DNA from: UBA7803 sp041690675
GTDB lineage: Bacteria; Pseudomonadota; Gammaproteobacteria; Pseudomonadales; Azotimanducaceae
Direction: 5' to 3'
Assembly (NCBI GenBank): GCA_041690675.1
Contig: JAWLGU010000010.1
Coordinates: 1-64,000, forward strand
Length of the DNA stretch: 64,000 nucleotides
Below the pieces are notes generated by a model. That model was given only the letters and a program-made list of their open reading frames with translations. It was not told the DNA's origin and did not search any database. The first letter of the stretch is position 1, and every line of letters starts with the position of its first letter. The position numbers and the translations under genes were made by a program. Below are positions 36,117-44,204 of the stretch, in pieces.

Positions 36117-38198
36117 TCACAGCGATGCGCGGCGCAGCAGCTGAGCGTTGATGGCGACGATCACGGTGCTCGCGGACATGAGGACGGCACCGGCAGCGGG
36201 CGCGAGGAGAATGCCCGCCCAGGCCAGCACGCCGGCCGCCAGGGGAATGGCTACGATGTTGTAGCCGGCCGCCCACCAGAGGTTCTGCAGCATCTTCCGG
36301 TAGCTCGCGCGGCTCAGGGCGACGATGCGCGGCACATCCCGGGGATCGCTGCGCACCAGCACCACGTCACCGGCCTCCACGGCCACGTCAGTGCCTGCGC
36401 CGATGGCGATGCCGACGTCGGCGGTGAGCAGGGCGGGAGCGTCGTTCACCCCGTCTCCCACCATCGCCACCCGTTTGCCGCGGCGCTGCAGCGCCTCGAT
36501 CTTCGCAGCCTTCTCGTCCGGCAGCACCTGGGCAAAGACGGTGTCGATCCCCAGCTCGGCGGCAACATTGCGCGCCACCGCCTCTGAGTCGCCGGTCAGC
36601 ATGGCGACCTCCAGCCCCTCCTGATGAAGACGGTCCACGGCTTCCCGGGACTCCGGGCGGACGGCATCCGCGACAGCGAACACCGCCAGGGCTTCGTCAC
36701 CCTCCACGAGATGGATCGCGGCTCGGCCGGCCTCGCCGAAGCGGCGGGCCGCCTCCTGGAGTCGCTGGTGCGGCGCGACGGCCAGCTTCCGAAGCAGCGC
36801 CGGTCCGCCCACCTGCAGCGTGCGCCCCTCCACTCGGGCGCGGACTCCGTGACCGGGAACCGCATGAAAATCCGTGGCCGCCGGCAGCGTGATGCCGCGG
36901 TCGCGAGCGCTCTGAAGCATGGCTCGGGCGATGGGATGCTCGGAGTCCCGCTCCACGGCTGCAGCCAGGCGCAGGGCCTGGTCTGCGTCCAGGCCGGTAT
37001 CGGGCGCTGGAACGGTGTCCACCACACGGTGCTCGCCGAGTGTCAGAGTCCCGGTCTTGTCGAACACGACTGCATCCAGGTTGCGGGCTTCCTCCAGTCC
37101 CCGGCGATCGCGCACCAGCAGCCCATTGCGGGCACCGAGGGTGGTGGAAATGGCGATGACCAGGGGCACGGCGAGCCCCAGGGCGTGGGGGCAGGCGATG
37201 ACCAGCACGGTCACCAGCCGGCTGATGGTGAAGTCCAGCTCCGCGCCGAGCCCCAGCCACACCGCCACCGTCAGCACGCCCGCACCGATCGCCACCACCG
37301 TGAGGTAGAACGCAGCGCGGTCGGCCAGCGCCTGGGCCCGGGAGCGTGATGTCTGCGCCTGCTCGACGAGGCGCATGATTCCCGCGAGCGCGGTGCGCTC
37401 CCCGGTGCCGGTGACCTCGACCCGCAGGGAGCCTTCACCGTTGACGGTGCCCGCGATCACCTTGTCCCCTTGCCGTTTCTGCACCGGATTCGACTCGCCC
37501 GTGATCATGGCCTCGTTGACGCTGCTCGAGCCGGTTACCACCACGCCGTCGGCGGGGACGCCCGCGCCGGGCCGCACCAGAATCAGGTCGCCGTCGGCGA
37601 GCTGATCCACCGTCACCTCCTCGGTTTCGTCCTCGCCGACTAGTCGCACCGCCGTGTCGGGCAGGAGCTTGGCAATTTCCTTCAGCGCGCCCTGCGCCTG
37701 GAAGATGGAGCGCATCTCGATCCAGTGCCCGAGCAGCATGATGGTCACCAGGGTCGCCAGCTCCCACCACAGCGGGTGGCCGGGATAGCCGAAAGTCACC
37801 GCCGCGCTGTAGATGAAGGCCACGGTGATCGCCAGGGTGATCAGGGTCATCATGCCTGGCAGGCGGTCGGCGACCTCCCGGTACGCGCCCGCCAGGAACG
37901 GCCAGCCGCCGTATCCATAGACGATGGCGCCGAACACCGGCGCCATCCAGCTCGCGGCGGCAAACTCCGGGGCGGTGAATCCGAGCCACGCCTGGAGCTG
38001 CTCGCTCCAGATCAGGGTCGGGATGGTGAGAATGAGGGTGATCCAGAACCGGTTCCGGAACATCTCGATGCTGTGGCCGGCGTGCTTGTCGTGGGCCGCG
38101 TGCTCACCAGCACCCGCTCCGTGCCGGCGCTGCTGCCGAGCGGTCTTGTCCACGTAACGGTGAACGTCGTGCTTCCCTGGCCGGTCGACGTGTTTCAT
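36117..38198 (-). CDS. CopB-type copper P-type ATPase (CPH motif)
   Basis: P1B-type ATPase of 693 residues from the ATG at 38198. The N-terminus (1-45) is His-rich (HDVHRYVD, HAAHDKHAGHS) with no CxxC metal-binding domain. Key motifs are the ion-site CPH in VLVIACPHALGLAVP, MITGES, the phosphorylation site FDKTGTLTLGEH, the SEHPIA histidine and MVGDGVNDAPALLTADVG. CPH is typical of CopB-like P1B-3 pumps, usually assigned to copper export, rather than CPC CopA pumps. It lies 32 bp after the ABC permease and is the last gene of the copper-strand run. Confidence 0.93.
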   Translation of the reverse strand: MKHVDRPGKHDVHRYVDKTARQQRRHGAGAGEHAAHDKHAGHSIEMFRNRFWITLILTIPTLIWSEQLQAWLGFTAPEFAAASWMAPVFGAIVYGYGGWPFLAGAYREVADRLPGMMTLITLAITVAFIYSAAVTFGYPGHPLWWELATLVTIMLLGHWIEMRSIFQAQGALKEIAKLLPDTAVRLVGEDETEEVTVDQLADGDLILVRPGAGVPADGVVVTGSSSVNEAMITGESNPVQKRQGDKVIAGTVNGEGSLRVEVTGTGERTALAGIMRLVEQAQTSRSRAQALADRAAFYLTVVAIGAGVLTVAVWLGLGAELDFTISRLVTVLVIACPHALGLAVPLVIAISTTLGARNGLLVRDRRGLEEARNLDAVVFDKTGTLTLGEHRVVDTVPAPDTGLDADQALRLAAAVERDSEHPIARAMLQSARDRGITLPAATDFHAVPGHGVRARVEGRTLQVGGPALLRKLAVAPHQRLQEAARRFGEAGRAAIHLVEGDEALAVFAVADAVRPESREAVDRLHQEGLEVAMLTGDSEAVARNVAAELGIDTVFAQVLPDEKAAKIEALQRRGKRVAMVGDGVNDAPALLTADVGIAIGAGTDVAVEAGDVVLVRSDPRDVPRIVALSRASYRKMLQNLWWAAGYNIVAIPLAAGVLAWAGILLAPAAGAVLMSASTVIVAINAQLLRRASL

Positions 38199-38230
38199 AT
38201 CCGGGCGTGAAGCACATACCGTGCCCCCTC

Positions 38231-39340
38231 TCAGGCAATCCGACGCCAAAACGCCAGCAGGGCCAGGAGATAGAGGCCGGACCCGATCGCCGACAGCCAC
38301 ATCGCTTCCTGCCATAGCTCTGGCCAACCGGCTCCCTTGAGGAAGATCCCCAGGATGATGTTCATGTAGTAGCGCAGGGGGCTCCCAAGGGAGAGCGTCT
38401 GAAGCACGTCGGGCATGGATTCGATCGGTGTCAGGCTGCCGGAAAGAAACATGATCGGGAACAGCCCAAAGAATGCCAGCAGCAGCGCCTGCTGGAGTGA
38501 CCGGCTGACGGTTGCTATGAGAACGCCGAGCGCTATGGCGCTCAGTAGAAAAATCGCTGTGAGCGCGAGAAAAAGCAGGAAGCTGCCGCGCAGCGGCACA
38601 CCGAACCAGCTCACGATCAAAAGGCTTGGGAACAGCGACAGCAGCCCCATCAGCAGGGCCGGAGCCGTTTTTGCGGCGAACAGCTCGCCCGTTCGGATGG
38701 GGGTGACCAGCAGTTGCTCGATGGTCCCGTGCTCCTTCTCGCGGACGATGGACGCTGCAGGATGAATGACCCCCACCATCATGCCGGCCAGCGCGATCAT
38801 CGACAGGGCCATGAACGCGGTGGTGGTCTGATCCGGGTTGTACCAGATCCGCGTGACGGGGTAGGCGGAGGCTCGCGCCATGGGCGGATTCATGGCTGGC
38901 CGCCGCTGCTCCAACCGGGCGATGATCTCGAGTGCGTGGTTGCGTGCGGCGGCCGCGGTGTGGGCATTGGCGCCGTCGATGAGGACCTGAACCTCGGAGT
39001 GCATCTGTGATCGATGAGCCTGCTCGAACCCCGAAGGAATGACGAGCGCCAGGCCGATGCGCCCCTCCGCCAGGAGGTCCGCCGCCTCCTCCGGCCTGGA
39101 CGGCCGGTAACTGACATCGAAAGCATCGCTCAATCCGAAGGACTCGGCCAGGTAGCGAGCCGAGACGCTGCGGTCCTGGTCCACCACAGCGATGGGCATG
39201 TGCTCGACCTCGAAGCTCAACGCATAGGTGCACAGGACCACCTCCGCCGTGTAGAGCCAGAGGATCAGCCCGAGCACCCAGCGATCCTGAAAGAACTGGA
39301 TGGTCTCCTTGCGCAGCAGGCCGAGCAGGCGGGTGATCAT
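38231..39340 (-). CDS. ABC-2 family permease (YbhR/YhhJ-like), second of pair
   Basis: 369 residues with an N-terminal membrane anchor (WVLGLILWLYTAEVVLC), a large periplasmic loop (about 40-175), and five to six C-terminal helices. The conserved ABC-2 loop AASIVREKEHGTIEQLLVTPI is present. It pairs with the upstream permease and overlaps its stop by one base. Together with the ATPase and HlyD protein, it would form a YbhGFSR-type efflux ABC transporter. Substrate unknown; copper or copper-damaged compounds are plausible from context only. Confidence 0.88.
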   Translation of the reverse strand: MITRLLGLLRKETIQFFQDRWVLGLILWLYTAEVVLCTYALSFEVEHMPIAVVDQDRSVSARYLAESFGLSDAFDVSYRPSRPEEAADLLAEGRIGLALVIPSGFEQAHRSQMHSEVQVLIDGANAHTAAAARNHALEIIARLEQRRPAMNPPMARASAYPVTRIWYNPDQTTTAFMALSMIALAGMMVGVIHPAASIVREKEHGTIEQLLVTPIRTGELFAAKTAPALLMGLLSLFPSLLIVSWFGVPLRGSFLLFLALTAIFLLSAIALGVLIATVSRSLQQALLLAFFGLFPIMFLSGSLTPIESMPDVLQTLSLGSPLRYYMNIILGIFLKGAGWPELWQEAMWLSAIGSGLYLLALLAFWRRIA

Positions 39341-40431
39341 CAAGCAACCTTCTGTTTGAGCCTCCAGGAGGCGATGGCGAAAACGGCGAGGGTGTAGCCG
39401 GCCAGTAGCAGGATCTGAGGCCACACCGCAGCGATATCGCTGCCCTTCAGGACGATACCCCTGGAGATTTCCATGAAATACCCGGCGGGAAAGAGCTGGC
39501 TGTAGAGCTGCAACGTCACCGGCATGGTGAATATGGGGAACAGAAACCCGGAGAAGAGGAAGGACGGCATCAGGGTGACGATCAGCGCCAACAGCATCGC
39601 GGCGAGCTGGGTTCGGGTGACGGTGGAAACCAGCAACCCAATGCTCACCGTGGTCATCACGTAGATCAGCGCGACGCCGAGAAACAGCGCCGCGCTGCCG
39701 CGAAACGGCACGGCGAACCAGAAGTAGCCTGTGAGGACCACCATCGTCATCTGCAGGAAGGCGACCGCGCCGAACGGCACGAGCTTGCCCGCGATGAATT
39801 CGGCGGAGGTGATTGGAGAGGCGTAAATCTGCTGAATGGTTCCCGTCTCCTTCTCGCGCACGATGGCGAGAGCGGTCAGCAGCGGCGGGAAGGCCATGAG
39901 TATGACGGCGAACAGTCCCGGCACCACGTAATTGATGCTGCGCAGCGACGGGTTGTACCAGATGCGGGTTTCGACCTCGATGGCGCCAGCATCCACCTCC
40001 GGAAACGCCCGGACGATGGCGCTCGCATAGGCGGCGGCGAGGCTGGCGGTGGCCGGATAGGTTCCGTCGGCGATGACCTGCACCGGCGTACGCTCGCCTC
40101 GAAGGAGACGCTCGTGAAATCCGAGAGGTATCGCCATGGCGAGCCGGATCTCCCCCGCCTGCAGGGCCGACTCGAATCGAGCCGTGTCATCAAATTGGCG
40201 TTTCAGCTCGAAGTATGCGGTTGCAGTCAAGCGGTGCTGCAGGGCACGGCTCGCAGGCGTCCGGTCGGCGTCGTAGACCCCGAGCGAGACGTCCTCGACG
40301 TCCAGATTCACGGCGTAGGCGAACAGAAACAGCATCACCAGCGGCATAAGCAAGCAGAGCCCCATCGAGACAGGGTCACGCAGGAGCTGCCGTAGCTCCT
40401 TGGCGATGAGCATGCGAACGCGATGCGGCAT
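39340..40431 (-). CDS. ABC-2 family permease (YbhS/YhhJ-like), first of pair
   Basis: 363 residues from the ATG at 40431; a GTG one codon upstream overlaps the ATPase stop as GTGA. Same topology as the downstream permease: N-terminal anchor (GLCLLMPLVMLFLFAYAVNL), periplasmic loop, then a C-terminal helix bundle. Its loop reads ALAIVREKETGTIQQIYASPI. The residue pattern RIWYNPSLRSINYVVPGL is shared between the two permeases, indicating ancient duplication. Base composition is a little more AT-rich than the chromosome around it. Confidence 0.88.
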   Translation of the reverse strand: MPHRVRMLIAKELRQLLRDPVSMGLCLLMPLVMLFLFAYAVNLDVEDVSLGVYDADRTPASRALQHRLTATAYFELKRQFDDTARFESALQAGEIRLAMAIPLGFHERLLRGERTPVQVIADGTYPATASLAAAYASAIVRAFPEVDAGAIEVETRIWYNPSLRSINYVVPGLFAVILMAFPPLLTALAIVREKETGTIQQIYASPITSAEFIAGKLVPFGAVAFLQMTMVVLTGYFWFAVPFRGSAALFLGVALIYVMTTVSIGLLVSTVTRTQLAAMLLALIVTLMPSFLFSGFLFPIFTMPVTLQLYSQLFPAGYFMEISRGIVLKGSDIAAVWPQILLLAGYTLAVFAIASWRLKQKVA

Positions 40432-42122
40432 CACGTCGCTTTCTCCTCGTCCCGTGCGATGGCAGTGACGAACAGTGTCTCCACGGACGTCGTCGAGTCT
40501 GCGCCGAGCTTCTGGCGCAGCTCTGCCAACGGACCCTCGAGGATGAGCCGCCCGTGATGCATCAGGGCGATCCGATCGCAGTATTCCGCCTCGTCGAGAT
40601 AATGTGTGGAAACGACGATGGTCATGCCGCGCTCCGCCAGGGCGCGAATGAGGCGCCAGAATCGGTATCGCGACAGGGGGTCGATGCCCGAGGTGGGCTC
40701 GTCCAGGAACAGCACCGCGGGTCGATGCAGAATGCTGCAGGCCAGCGCGAGGCGCTGACGTGTGGCACCGGACAGAGTGGAGACGGAGCCTCGCTCTCGA
40801 ATTTCGAGGCCCGCGACCGCGCTCGCCCAGGCGATGGCCGTGTCGGCGGCTCGCCCCCGAAGCCCATAGGCGCTGGCGAAGAACCTCAGGTTCTCGCCCA
40901 TGCTGAGGTCCGGATACAGAGAAAACCTCTGAGACATGTAGCCGATGCGCTCGCGGATCTTGCTGGCGCCGAATTGGACCGGATGATCGGCCACTTTCAG
41001 GCTGCCGACGCTGATCGGCACGAGACCGCAGAGCGCCCTGATGAGCGTGGTCTTTCCTGCGCCGTTCGGTCCTAGCAGGGCGAGCACCTCGCCCGGTTCC
41101 GCGGCTAGGCTCACGGAGTCCACGGCGATGAACTCGCCGAACCTGACGGTTACGTTCTTCGCCTCGATCCCTCCCGAAACGGACACTTCGAGCATCTCCG
41201 TTTCGGAGCTGCGCTCGTCGCCGATACCAGCGCGCAGCACGAACACATCTTCCAGCGATGGTGGGACGGGGCGCGCGGGTCCGGCGCCGGGAATATCCGT
41301 CGCCGGAACGCGGAGCGAATCTGCTGTGAGAAAGCGCACCCGGCCGGGGAGCACCTGGACGCCGAAGAAGCGTGGATCCTTCTGCAGGGCGCGAGCGGTG
41401 ACCGTAGGGTCGGCGCTGATTGCCTCCAGCACCCGGCCGGCCGCCCGCGCCCGCACCGCATCGGGCCGGTCCGCGGTCAGGGCCCGACCCTGATGCAGGA
41501 GCAGGATGCGGTCGCATCGGGCGGCCTCGTCCATGTACGAAGTGGCGATCAGCATGGACGTGCCGCGACGGCGAAATCCGTCGAGCATGGCCCAAAGCTG
41601 GCGGCGCGAGAGGGGATCCACCCCGAGCGCGGGCTCGTCGAGGATGAGCACCGGCGGCCGGTGCACGAGGTTCGTACACAACGAGAGCTTTTTGCGCATG
41701 CCCCCCGAAAGTCTGGCTGCCGGCCAGTCGGCGAAGCCTTCGAGCCCGGCCATGCTCATGAGTTCGGCGCGGCGGGTCGTGTAGTCTACTCCGGTCACGG
41801 CGCGCACCTCGGCCGCAAAGCGGAGGTTCTCTTCCACGCTCAGCCGGTCGTAGAGCGTGAAACCCTGGGACATGTAGCCGATCCGAGAGCCGACGGCTTT
41901 CGACTGCCGCACCGTGTCCAGCCCCAGGACCGCGCAGCTCCCTTCGCTGGGGTCGAGAATCGCAGCGCACATCTGCAGCAGTGTCGTCTTGCCCGCCCCA
42001 TCGGGACCGACAACGCCTAACATCTCTCCCGGCACGACGGCGAGATCGATGCCCCGGACACCCCAGCGGTCCCGGTACTTGCGGCCGAGATGCCGGGCCT
42101 CGATCCGGAGGGGTTCCGCCAT
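40431..42122 (-). CDS. Double ABC-transporter ATPase (YbhF/RbbA-like)
   Basis: 563 residues containing two complete ATP-binding cassettes. NBD1 (about 1-230) has Walker A GPDGAGKTT, signature LSGGMRKK and Walker B LILDEPALGVD. NBD2 (about 310-550) has GPNGAGKTT, a variant signature LSGATRQR, and LFLDEPTSGID. Both have the H- or S-loop regions (ATSYMDEA, STHYLDEA). In YbhF and RbbA the same double-NBD layout drives ABC-2 permeases. It lies 3 bp after hlyD and overlaps the permease start. Confidence 0.92.
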   Translation of the reverse strand: MAEPLRIEARHLGRKYRDRWGVRGIDLAVVPGEMLGVVGPDGAGKTTLLQMCAAILDPSEGSCAVLGLDTVRQSKAVGSRIGYMSQGFTLYDRLSVEENLRFAAEVRAVTGVDYTTRRAELMSMAGLEGFADWPAARLSGGMRKKLSLCTNLVHRPPVLILDEPALGVDPLSRRQLWAMLDGFRRRGTSMLIATSYMDEAARCDRILLLHQGRALTADRPDAVRARAAGRVLEAISADPTVTARALQKDPRFFGVQVLPGRVRFLTADSLRVPATDIPGAGPARPVPPSLEDVFVLRAGIGDERSSETEMLEVSVSGGIEAKNVTVRFGEFIAVDSVSLAAEPGEVLALLGPNGAGKTTLIRALCGLVPISVGSLKVADHPVQFGASKIRERIGYMSQRFSLYPDLSMGENLRFFASAYGLRGRAADTAIAWASAVAGLEIRERGSVSTLSGATRQRLALACSILHRPAVLFLDEPTSGIDPLSRYRFWRLIRALAERGMTIVVSTHYLDEAEYCDRIALMHHGRLILEGPLAELRQKLGADSTTSVETLFVTAIARDEEKAT

Positions 42123-42125
42123 GGG

Positions 42126-43088
42126 TCAGCCCTCGGGCACCCGCAACTCGTCGGGCCAGGGCGAAGCCTCCCGCCACCGCACCCAGGCATCTGCCGGCAT
42201 CCCTGGCTTCAGCTGGCCGCCGGCGTTCTCGAGCGCCAGCGTCACGCCGTAGACCAAGCGCGTGCGCTCCTGTGGCAGATGGATTTCGCGGGGGGTGAAT
42301 TGCGCGTAGTCATCGATGCGGATGATCCGAGCTGGGAAGTATCGGTCCGTAAAGGCGTCGATCTCCACCCGGGCGGGATTACCCAGAGCCACCTTGCCGA
42401 TGTCCTCGCCAGAGAGATAGATCTTCAGCTCCAGGCGATCGAGGTCGGCGATCAAGGCCAGGGGCTGCCCCACTTCGACCAGTTCACCCGTCTCCACCGC
42501 GCGGACGAGCACAACGCCATCCCGCGGCGCCGGGACTTCCGTCTTCTGAAGGCGGCGCTCGGCCAGATGAACCCGGGCCTCAGCGCTCGTGATCTGATCT
42601 TCCAGTGCCGCTCGCTGGGCTCGCAGGGTGGCGAGCTGAGCTTCGGCCTCGCGCAATGCGTCTTCGGTGGTTTCCCGGTCACGCTCACTGGCAAGGTCGG
42701 AACGGAGCAGCTCCCTGACCCGATCGAGGCGCCGCCGGGCGGAGCCGACGTGGTGCTCCCAGAGTGAGATCTGGGAACTCAGGGCCGCCTTCGACTGTTG
42801 CAGCGCCGCGATCTCACCCTGGATTACGCGCAGCTGATCCCGGCTCGACTGCGGATCGATCACCACGACGACCTCGCCCCGCTCGACTCGGCTGCCTTCC
42901 TCCAGATCGTGCCGCAGAACCCGCCCGGCCACCTCTGATGCCACGCGGACTTCCGTGGCCTCGATATGTCCGTTGCCGTAGAGAATGCCCTCGGGCAGCG
43001 GCGGGCTCTGACTCGCGCGAAAGACGAGGTACGACCCGGCGGCCAGGCCCAAGAGCACGATCAGCGACCACAGCCAGGCCGACCTCAC
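42126..43088 (-). CDS. HlyD/YbhG-type periplasmic adaptor
   Basis: 320 residues with one N-terminal anchor (LWSLIVLLGLAAGSYLVF). It has a split lipoyl domain (GHIEATEVRVASEVAGRVL ... VPAPRDGVVLVRAVETGELV) around a coiled coil (about 75-165), then a beta-barrel region (ALGNPARVEIDAF). This is the membrane-fusion component for the ABC exporter encoded next. The start is the GTG at 43088; it overlaps the stop of a possible 44-codon upstream ORF. Confidence 0.9.
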   Translation of the reverse strand: MRSAWLWSLIVLLGLAAGSYLVFRASQSPPLPEGILYGNGHIEATEVRVASEVAGRVLRHDLEEGSRVERGEVVVVIDPQSSRDQLRVIQGEIAALQQSKAALSSQISLWEHHVGSARRRLDRVRELLRSDLASERDRETTEDALREAEAQLATLRAQRAALEDQITSAEARVHLAERRLQKTEVPAPRDGVVLVRAVETGELVEVGQPLALIADLDRLELKIYLSGEDIGKVALGNPARVEIDAFTDRYFPARIIRIDDYAQFTPREIHLPQERTRLVYGVTLALENAGGQLKPGMPADAWVRWREASPWPDELRVPEG

Positions 43089-43219
43089 GCGGCTGAGCTG
43101 GGCTCGGGACGCGCGCCGCGAGATGGTTGATCAGCAGTTGCTTGCAGAGGCCCGACATCGCGCCTAGCGCGGGGCACATGGCGCGGATCCCATCCATCAG
43201 CAGGATGCTCGATTCTCAT
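43085..43219 (-). CDS. Possible 44-residue upstream ORF coupled to the HlyD gene
   Basis: ATG at 43219 has GGGGAGGAG about 6 nt upstream, a strong ribosome binding site, and the TGA overlaps the HlyD GTG start by 4 bp. The predicted peptide (MRIEHPADGW..., Arg/Pro-rich) has no recognisable domain and looks like low-constraint sequence. Its role, if any, may be translational coupling rather than a stable product. No better start for a full gene exists in this stretch. Confidence 0.3.
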   Translation of the reverse strand: MRIEHPADGWDPRHVPRARRDVGPLQATADQPSRGARPEPSSAA

Positions 43220-43258
43220 ACTCGCTCCTCCCCATGAAGTGGCTCGAGCTCGTTCAGG

Positions 43259-43420
43259 CTACATGTCGCGGATCCGGTTGCTCTGCTGCGCCTGGCGCAA
43301 GGTTTCGTGTGCGTCGAAAGACATGGTGGCCCAGGGCGCATCACAGGCCCGGTGCGGGTCGATGGGCGCGTGACTGTGCAGCGCCTTGGCGATCAGATCA
43401 CCGAAGGTCTTCACTTTCAC
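43259..43420 (-). CDS. Hypothetical 53-residue protein between copB and the HlyD gene
   Basis: GTG start at 43420, preceded by GGAGG with 9 nt spacing, and TAG at 43261-43259. The peptide begins VKVKTFGDLIAKALH and contains one Cys, several His (HSHAPIDPH, DAH) and a C-terminal amphipathic helix rich in Gln and Arg. No family is recognised. It is on the copper strand, 76 bp after copB. Codon use (GC-rich third positions) fits a real gene. The His/Cys content and location hint at a copper link, which is inference. Confidence 0.45.
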   Translation of the reverse strand: MKVKTFGDLIAKALHSHAPIDPHRACDAPWATMSFDAHETLRQAQQSNRIRDM

Positions 43421-43496
43421 GCTTCAGGCCTCCGTCGCCGTGAGCGTCCAGTGTAGTGCCGATAGCCGGGGGCCGGTCAATGGCGCCGCCGCGCCC

Positions 43497-44201
43497 TCAG
43501 AACCATGCCCGGATACCGACGACGAACGAGGTGGTCGAGGTCGGCTCCCCGCCGGCTCGCGTCAGATCCCGGGTGTCTCCATACAGCCGCTCCCAGCGCA
43601 CGCCGATGTAGGGCGCGATCTCGCGCCTGACCTCGTAACGCAGGCGCAGGCTCATCTCCGTGCTGCCGAGGCCGCTGCCGACCCCCAGCTCGGGCACGTC
43701 GCTGGCGCTCACGTTCACCTCGACGCGCGGCTGCAGGACTAGCCGTTGGGTGAGCAGCAGGTCGTACTCGGCTTCGCCGCGTAGGCTCACGTCGCCGTCC
43801 TCGCTCACGAACAGCGCAGCGTCGATCTCGAACCACTGGGGTGCCAGCCCCTGGACGCCCAGCGCGGCGTACGCCGTGTCGTCGTCTCCGTCAGAGCGGA
43901 CGTCGTAGCGCGCGCCGGCCTGCCAGCTGAAGAAGGGCGAGAAGGTGCGGTCGTAAAGAACCTGCAGCTCGGCAACCTCGGGTGATTCGCCCGCGGGCGC
44001 TTCGCCCTCGGTCTTGAACCAGACCTTGGCATAGTCGCCGCCGTACCAGCCCTGGGCATCCCACAGATAGCTGTCGCCATCGTCACTGTCGCCGTACTCG
44101 AGACGATCCATCAGGAACATGGCGTACTGCTGGTCGCCCATGCCTTCTCCGGCGAGCGCCCCAGGGGCGGCCAGTATCCAGATCAGATGCAGTGCGCGCA
44201 T
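43497..44201 (-). CDS. copB: Copper resistance outer-membrane protein CopB
   Basis: 234 residues with a short signal peptide ending near ALAGEGM. The mature part is a beta-barrel with alternating aromatic strands and the family motifs YAMFLMDRLEY, DAQGWYGGDYAKVWFKTEGE, LQVLYDRTFSPFFSWQAG, EIDAALFVSEDGDVSLRGEAEYDLLLTQRLVLQPR and YIGVRWERLYG, ending with an aromatic residue. It lacks the Met/His-rich N-terminal tract of Pseudomonas CopB. It lies 3 bp after the copA oxidase gene, the standard copAB pair. Confidence 0.93.
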   Translation of the reverse strand: MRALHLIWILAAPGALAGEGMGDQQYAMFLMDRLEYGDSDDGDSYLWDAQGWYGGDYAKVWFKTEGEAPAGESPEVAELQVLYDRTFSPFFSWQAGARYDVRSDGDDDTAYAALGVQGLAPQWFEIDAALFVSEDGDVSLRGEAEYDLLLTQRLVLQPRVEVNVSASDVPELGVGSGLGSTEMSLRLRYEVRREIAPYIGVRWERLYGDTRDLTRAGGEPTSTTSFVVGIRAWF

Positions 44202-44204
44202 GAC

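Noticed and set aside
42814..43197. A 127-codon minus-strand frame (MDGIRAMCPALGAMSG...) upstream of and overlapping the HlyD gene.
   Set aside because: The first 30 residues look protein-like, but there is no ribosome binding site and the rest is out of frame with HlyD and low-complexity. A degraded gene cannot be excluded.
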